Assembly (NCBI GenBank): GCA_964243985.1
Contig: CAXTHJ010000097.1
Span: 1 to 8,744 of the forward strand
Length of the DNA stretch: 8,744 nucleotides
Reading direction: 5' to 3'
From: CAIOYC01 sp964243985
GTDB taxonomy: Bacteria > Pseudomonadota > Alphaproteobacteria > Caulobacterales > Caulobacteraceae
The notes beneath the pieces are model-generated. The model did not search any database and was not told where the DNA came from. It saw only the letters and a program-made list of their open reading frames with translations. Within the stretch, counting starts at the first letter, position 1. Each line of letters opens with the position of its first letter. The translations under genes and the position numbers were made by a program. Below, piece by piece: positions 5,179-8,744 of the stretch.

Positions 5179-5781
5179 CTAGGCTGGTCGCCGGGCGCGG
5201 AGCGCCTGGGCGATGGTGCCGTCGTCGAGCCAGTCCAGCTCACCCCCCACGGGAACCCCCCGCGCCAAACTGGTGACGGAGATGCCCGTAGGCTGCAGCC
5301 GCTCCGACAGATAGTGCGCCGTGGTCTGGCCATCGACGGTGGCGGGGAGAGCCAGCACCACCTCGCGCACCAAGCCGTCCCCCGCCCGCTGCACCAGCTC
5401 CGACACCCGCAGATTATCCGGCCCGACTCCGTCCAGCGCCGAAAGCAGGCCGCCCAGCACATGGAACCGCCCTCGGAACGATCCGCCCCGCTCCATGGCC
5501 CAGAGGGCGCCCACCTCCTCCACCACGCAGATCATGGTCCGATCCCGCGTTCCATCGGAGCAGATGGCGCACACCTCCGCCGTATTCAGCGCCCCGCAGA
5601 CGGTGCAGGGCCGCACCTTGGCCGCCGCCTCCGCCATGGCCTGGGCCAGGGGGGTAAGCAACTGGTCCCGCTTCTTCAAGAGCGCCAGCGCCGCGCGCCG
5701 GCCGGAGCGGGGCCCCATTCCCGGCAGCTTCGAGAGAAGCGAGATCAGCCGCTCGATCTCGGGCCCGGCGGATGCGGCCAC
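5179..5781 (-). CDS. recR: Recombination mediator protein RecR
   Basis: RecR works with RecF/RecO to load RecA on gapped DNA in recombinational repair. The 200-residue protein has the family's normal length and order: a helix-hairpin-helix (LPGMGPRSGRRAALALL, 19-35), a four-cysteine zinc motif (Cys59, Cys62, Cys71, Cys74), then the Toprim domain with CVVEEVGALWAMERG and FRGRFHVLGGLLSALDGVGP, and a C-terminal TSLARGVPVGGELDWLDDGT. The start codon is GTG at 5781-5779, sharing its first G with the ybaB stop (TAGTG), so translation is probably coupled to ybaB. The TAG stop is back to back with the stop of the convergent DUF4908-like gene, leaving no room for a terminator between them. Confidence 0.95.
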   Translation of the reverse strand: MAASAGPEIERLISLLSKLPGMGPRSGRRAALALLKKRDQLLTPLAQAMAEAAAKVRPCTVCGALNTAEVCAICSDGTRDRTMICVVEEVGALWAMERGGSFRGRFHVLGGLLSALDGVGPDNLRVSELVQRAGDGLVREVVLALPATVDGQTTAHYLSERLQPTGISVTSLARGVPVGGELDWLDDGTIAQALRARRPA

Positions 5782-6110
5782 TAGAGCTTCAAGCCGGGAA
5801 TGCCGCCGGCCAGCCCCGCCAGCGGCCCCATGGCCTGCTGCATCAGCGCTTGGGAAGCGGCGTCGAGCTTGGCCTTGGCGTCGGCGTGGGCGACGAGGAT
5901 GAGGTCGGAGAGCGTTTCGGCGTCGCCGTCCTTGAAGATATCTTCGCCGATCTTCACGGCCACCAGTTCACCCGACCCTTTCAGCGTGAGCGACACGAGG
6001 CCGGAGCCGGCCACCCCGTCCACGGCGGTTTCGGCCAGCTTGGCTTGGGCGTCCTGCAGCTTCTGCTGCATGCCCTGCGCCTGCTTCATCAGTCCGCTGA
6101 GATCTTTCAT
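5781..6110 (-). CDS. ebfC: YbaB/EbfC family nucleoid-associated protein
   Basis: This small DNA-binding protein (109 aa) forms dimers that bind and bridge DNA, and is typically encoded between dnaX and recR. The sequence shows the family pattern: N-terminal MKDLSGLMKQAQGMQQKLQDAQAKL helix, a central strand region GVAGSGLVSLTLKGSGELVAVKI, then a C-terminal helix (ETLSDLILVAHADAKAKLD) and the Gly/Leu-rich tail PLAGLAGGIPGLKL. The ATG is preceded by AAAGGA 7 nt upstream. A palindromic repeat sits in the 136-nt gap between dnaX and this gene and could affect the relative expression of the two. Confidence 0.95.
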   Translation of the reverse strand: MKDLSGLMKQAQGMQQKLQDAQAKLAETAVDGVAGSGLVSLTLKGSGELVAVKIGEDIFKDGDAETLSDLILVAHADAKAKLDAASQALMQQAMGPLAGLAGGIPGLKL

Positions 6111-6132
6111 AAAAATGTCCTTTAAATCCTCT

Positions 6133-6214
6133 GCTCATCCCCGCGAAGGCGGGACCCAGATGGACTGGGCGGAGCAGTTGACTTAGCTGGTTCCCCGCCT
6201 TCGCAGGGATGAGC
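6133..6214 (+). repeat. Palindromic repeat element, copy 1 (dnaX-ebfC gap)
   Basis: Arms of about 27 bp (GCTCATCCCCGCGAAGGCGG at the left and its imperfect inverse ending GCAGGGATGAGC at the right) enclose a core containing GGCGGAGCA. The element is related to copy 2 at 8084-8173 in both arms and core (GACCCAG, GGAGCA, GGTTC in the same order), in opposite orientation. The CTCATCCCCGCGAA-GCGGGGACCCAG type is, as I recall, a common dispersed intergenic repeat in Caulobacterales and Sphingomonadales. As RNA it would form a stable hairpin in the dnaX-ebfC transcript. Confidence 0.85.
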
Positions 6215-6246
6215 GGAAAGGTAGGAAGTCGGTTGAATCGGAAGGC

Positions 6247-8079
6247 TCAATCCTCCTCTCCCTCGTCCGGCGCAGGCTCAGCCTCAGCGCCGGCCTCCAC
6301 CTGCGGCCGCCGAATGCTGACGATCTCGGCGCCGGGGAATGTGGACATGAGGGCCTGAATAGTGGGGTGCGCTTCGATCTCAGCGCGGAAAGCGGCGGAC
6401 GCCCGCTGATCGCGCTCATATTGGGTCTCTGCGCCTTGGGCGCCGCCCTCCACTACCATCATCCAGGGACGGCCCGTCCATTCCTTTAGCCGGCCGGCGA
6501 GCCGTTGGCGGAGGTTGTCGGGCGCGCCCTCGGCTGTGTTGAAGGTGATCTGGCCCGGCTTGAAATCCACCAGCTTGACGAAGCGGTCCACATCGAGCTT
6601 CAGCACGACGTCGCGCTTGGCGTCGATCAGCTTCACCACGTCGTCAAAAGACTGCAGCACTGTCTGCGCCTCGGTTTGCGGGGCGGGGCGGAGGTTCGGC
6701 TGCGGCGAAGCGTAACTGGCGCCGCCGCCGCTGGACGCCGCGCGCGCCCCGCCGCCATTTGGCGAAGCCGACGCGGGCGGTGCGCCGGAAGGCGCGCTGA
6801 GGCTTTCTCCGGACTGCAGCCGCTTCAGGGCCTCCTCCGGCCCTGGCAGGTCGGCGGCGTAGCAAAGGCGGATCAGAGCCATCTCCACCGCCGCGACCGG
6901 ATCGGGGGCCTTCCTCGTATCATCGTGGGCCTTCAACAGCATGGACCAAATGCGGGAGAGGGTGCCCGCCGAGGCCCCGGCGCCGATGGCCGCCAGCCGC
7001 CCCGCCTGATCGCTGGGCAGATGCAGCGCGTCCGTCCCCAGCATCTTGGCGAGGGACGCGCCGTGGGCGTGCTCCAGAAGGTCCAACATCACCACCACGG
7101 GATCGGCGCCGAAGGTGTAAAGAGTACGGAAGGCGGTAATGGCCTCGGCGGTGGCGCCCTTCATCAGATGCTCGAACAGGCCGATGGTCTGGCCTCGGTC
7201 GGCGAGGCCCAGCATGTCGCGCACCACCGCGGCGGTGACGATCTGGACCCGGTCGGCCTGGACGATGGCCTGATCGAGCAGGCTCTGGGCGTCCCGCACC
7301 GAGCCTTCCGCTGCGCGGGCGATCAGGGCGAGGCCTTCATGGTCCACCATCGCCCCCTCGGCGCGACATACGCCCTCCAGGCACTTGATAATCACCTCCG
7401 GCTCCACCCGGCGGAGGTCGAAGCGCTGGCAGCGGGAAAGGATGGTCACCGGCACTTTGCGGATTTCGGTGGTGGCGAAGATGAACTTGGCGTGGGGCGG
7501 CGGCTCCTCTAGCGTCTTCAGGAGCGCGTTGAACGCCGCCGTCGACAGCATGTGCACCTCGTCGATGACGTAGACCTTGTAGCGCGTCGCCGCAGGCACC
7601 CGATGGGTGGTCTCCAGGAGGCTCCGCATCTCCTCGACCTTGGATTGGGTCGCCGCGTCGATCTCCAGCACGTCGATGTTGCGGCCCTCGATGATGGAGT
7701 CGCAGTGCACGCCCTTGATCGTCAGATCGACGCTCGGCTGATGCACCGTGTCGCTCTCATAGTTGAGGGCGCGGGCGAGGAGGCGAGCGGTGGTGGTCTT
7801 GCCAACCCCGCGCACGCCAGTCAGCATAAAGGCGTGGGCGATGCGGCCGGAGGAGAAAGCGTTCTTCAAGGTGCGGACCATGGCCTCCTGGCCAATCAGG
7901 TCCTCGAACGTCTTGGGTCGGTATTTCCGCGCGATGACGGTGTAAGGTGCGGACTCGCTCGCGGCCGTGGGTGCAAAGGCAAAGGCGGCCGCCGCATCGC
8001 CGAAGATATCGGCGGTGTTTTCGTCCCGCTCGGGCGCTTCGTCTTCCAACGTGAGATCAGGGTCCGGCATGTCCACCAT
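6247..8079 (-). CDS. dnaX: DNA polymerase III subunit tau/gamma (DnaX)
   Basis: DnaX is the motor and organiser of the clamp loader: it binds ATP, opens the beta clamp with delta/delta', and as tau ties the polymerase cores to DnaB. The 610-residue protein has the entry motif VIARKYRPKTFEDLIGQE (about 48-65), Walker A GVRGVGKT (88-95), Walker B DEVH (173-176), the LLKTLEEPPPHAKFIFATTE stretch, the SRC motif (215-217) and sensor 2 GSVRDAQSLLDQA (259-271). The zinc-binding cysteines of E. coli DnaX are absent (only one Cys, in GVHCDSIIEGR), which I believe is normal in Alphaproteobacteria. A low-complexity Ser/Ala/Gly/Pro linker (about 424-475) leads to the alphaproteobacterial C-terminal domain (about 480-590) and an acidic tail (EAEPAPDEGEED). 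I saw no A-rich slippery site for a frameshifted gamma form. MVDM gives two possible ATG starts (8079 or 8070). Confidence 0.96.
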   Translation of the reverse strand: MVDMPDPDLTLEDEAPERDENTADIFGDAAAAFAFAPTAASESAPYTVIARKYRPKTFEDLIGQEAMVRTLKNAFSSGRIAHAFMLTGVRGVGKTTTARLLARALNYESDTVHQPSVDLTIKGVHCDSIIEGRNIDVLEIDAATQSKVEEMRSLLETTHRVPAATRYKVYVIDEVHMLSTAAFNALLKTLEEPPPHAKFIFATTEIRKVPVTILSRCQRFDLRRVEPEVIIKCLEGVCRAEGAMVDHEGLALIARAAEGSVRDAQSLLDQAIVQADRVQIVTAAVVRDMLGLADRGQTIGLFEHLMKGATAEAITAFRTLYTFGADPVVVMLDLLEHAHGASLAKMLGTDALHLPSDQAGRLAAIGAGASAGTLSRIWSMLLKAHDDTRKAPDPVAAVEMALIRLCYAADLPGPEEALKRLQSGESLSAPSGAPPASASPNGGGARAASSGGGASYASPQPNLRPAPQTEAQTVLQSFDDVVKLIDAKRDVVLKLDVDRFVKLVDFKPGQITFNTAEGAPDNLRQRLAGRLKEWTGRPWMMVVEGGAQGAETQYERDQRASAAFRAEIEAHPTIQALMSTFPGAEIVSIRRPQVEAGAEAEPAPDEGEED

Positions 8080-8083
8080 TCAC

Positions 8084-8173
8084 CCGCTCATCCCCGCGGA
8101 AGCGGGGACCTAGGTTTGAACCGGCTTGCTCCGCTGGACAGCCCTGGGTCCCCGCTTCCGCGGGGATGAGCGG
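8084..8173 (-). repeat. Palindromic repeat element, copy 2 (ffs-dnaX gap)
   Basis: Two 31-bp arms (8084-8114 and 8143-8173) are inverse copies with one mismatch and enclose a 28-nt loop. The whole element matches copy 1 when read on the minus strand. It begins 5 bp upstream of the dnaX start and ends 15 bp from the 3' end of the SRP RNA, so it fills almost the entire spacer. The arm nearest dnaX also supplies the GAGCGG part of the dnaX ribosome-binding region. A transcript running from ffs into dnaX would carry a very stable hairpin directly before the start codon. Confidence 0.9.
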
Positions 8174-8187
8174 ATTGATTGCGAGGT

Positions 8188-8281
8188 GGAGACTGAACGG
8201 CGACCCGAAGCGGAACTCGTTACGGCTGCTTCCTCTCGGACCTGACCGGGTTGGCGAGGGCGTCGCCCACCGCCAGTCTCC
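8188..8281 (-). ncRNA. ffs: 4.5S signal recognition particle RNA
   Basis: This RNA binds Ffh and FtsY to deliver nascent inner-membrane proteins to the translocon. On the minus strand the highly conserved Ffh-binding core is present at 8247-8224: GGTCAGGTCC, a GAGA tetraloop, then GGAAGCAGCC. The ends GGAGACTG (8281-8274) and CAGTCTCC (8195-8188) pair perfectly and close a long rod of about 94 nt, the usual length of the short bacterial SRP RNA. A predicted promoter places +1 exactly at the first G of GGAGACTG. Pairing could continue through GAGG/CCTC (8286-8283 with 8186-8183), so the true ends may be a few bases longer. No T-tract terminator follows; the 3' end may be made by processing. 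It lies upstream of dnaX, a common arrangement. Confidence 0.95.
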
Positions 8282-8287
8282 GCCTCC

Positions 8288-8316
8288 TATATCGCGCGAG
8301 GACGGCAGGGATGCAA
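8288..8316 (-). promoter_or_regulatory. Promoter of ffs
   Basis: TTGCAT (8316-8311) and GATATA (8293-8288), spaced by 17 nt on the minus strand, fit a sigma-70 promoter. The expected start, 7 nt past the -10, is the 5' G of the SRP RNA terminal stem at 8281. Confidence 0.7.
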
Positions 8317-8569
8317 GGCGCAGCGCCGCGATCCTGCACCGCCTTTCAGGTAGCCTATAGCTAAGCTCCTCCAAACCTGTTACGCGCTGCAGCATGGTTC
8401 AGACCGCAATCCATATCGCCCTAATCGCGCGCCAGGCTGTAGCTTGGCGTGCACAACGGCGCGTGGAGGCGATCCGGAACCTCGGTCTCTAAAGAAGACC
8501 CTTCCCGAAACCCCTCCCGATGTGGAGGGGCTTATATCCGTCCATGTCGGCCCACCCTGAGACGGACTC
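8317..8569. other. Intergenic region upstream of the LysE-type gene, with a hairpin
   Basis: No protein frame or RNA I can name is present. A GC hairpin CCCCTCC-CGATGT-GGAGGGG lies at 8511-8530. On the minus strand it is followed by TTT only, so it is at best a weak terminator in that direction; on the plus strand it would fall in the leader of the downstream gene. A weaker dyad, CGCGCCA with TGGCGTG, lies near 8435-8458. TTATAT at 8532-8537 resembles a -10 box but has no matching -35. Confidence 0.4.
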
Positions 8570-8744
8570 ATGAGCGGCATGACCCCTGAAATCTTCTGCG
8601 CCCTAGTGGTGTTCGCCTTCGCCGCGTCCATCACGCCTGGGCCCAACAACACCATGTTGATGACCTCTGGGGTCAACTTCGGCCTGAAGGCGTCGATCCC
8701 GCACATGCTGGGCGTGTCGATGGGCTTCACGATCCTCCTTCTGG
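8570..8744 (+). CDS. LysE/RhtB family amino-acid exporter, N-terminal part
   Basis: The frame from ATG 8570 stays open to the window edge (58 codons). It shows the start of a LysE/RhtB-type transporter: first membrane helix (EIFCALVVFAFAASITPGP), then the family signature TPGPNNTMLMTSGVNFGLKA and SIPHMLGVSMGFTILLL entering helix 2. These inner-membrane proteins export amino acids or related small molecules; the substrate cannot be told from this fragment. GAGACGG upstream is a modest ribosome binding site; ATG at codon 4 is an alternative start. A full family member is about 200 residues, so most of the gene lies outside. Confidence 0.88.
   Translation, partial: MSGMTPEIFCALVVFAFAASITPGPNNTMLMTSGVNFGLKASIPHMLGVSMGFTILLL

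Noticed and set aside
6247..8079. Programmed -1 frameshift in dnaX for a gamma form
   Set aside because: No A-rich slippery heptamer was seen in the minus-strand gene; if a short form exists it would have to arise in another way, such as proteolysis.
8396..8510. Possible tRNA in the gap before the LysE-type gene
   Set aside because: There is no GGTTCGAATCC-type T-loop, and no cloverleaf with a 7-bp acceptor stem could be drawn.
1..8744. CRISPR array, prophage, insertion sequence or toxin-antitoxin system
   Set aside because: No regularly spaced repeats, transposase, integrase or phage proteins, and no toxin-antitoxin pair were seen; the window is mostly ordinary chromosomal genes.

Overview
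This GC-rich window looks like chromosomal DNA of an alphaproteobacterium, most likely Caulobacterales (Caulobacter/Phenylobacterium-like). The basis is the ffs-dnaX-ybaB-recR order, an alphaproteobacterial-type DnaX without the zinc cysteines, a protein resembling the Caulobacteraceae DUF4908 family, and a PhaR-type PHB regulator. The placement is by recognition of protein and RNA motifs, not by a database search.

Left part (1-3600): a short secreted protein gene runs off the left edge inside a perfect 28-bp inverted repeat that may be an assembly fold-back. Next come phaB and phaA on the minus strand (acetoacetyl-CoA reductase and acetyl-CoA acetyltransferase, the first two steps of polyhydroxybutyrate synthesis). 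The PHB regulator gene phaR diverges from them. Behind phaR are a 98-aa uncharacterised protein and a probable 23-residue single-helix mini-protein. PHB synthase (phaC) is not in the window.

Middle (3600-5180): a four-helix membrane protein (minus) and a secreted DUF4908-like protein (plus) diverge. Between them, on the minus strand, is a complete small-RNA gene that fits none of the proteins: a sigma-70 promoter, two small hairpins, the single-stranded decamer TTTCCTCCCT and a textbook terminator. This architecture matches the alphaproteobacterial mmgR (suhB/alpha-r8) RNA, which in Sinorhizobium meliloti limits PHB granule accumulation. A PHB-related sRNA about 1.8 kb from phaB-phaA-phaR is the most interesting feature of the window. 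Its conserved core can also be paired, with one bulge, to the phaB ribosome binding site.

Right part (5180-8744): a conserved housekeeping block on the minus strand, read as ffs (4.5S SRP RNA), dnaX (DNA polymerase III tau/gamma), ybaB/ebfC and recR. The recR GTG start overlaps the ybaB stop. Two related palindromic repeat elements flank dnaX in opposite orientation. The window ends in the first 58 codons of a LysE/RhtB-type exporter gene on the plus strand.
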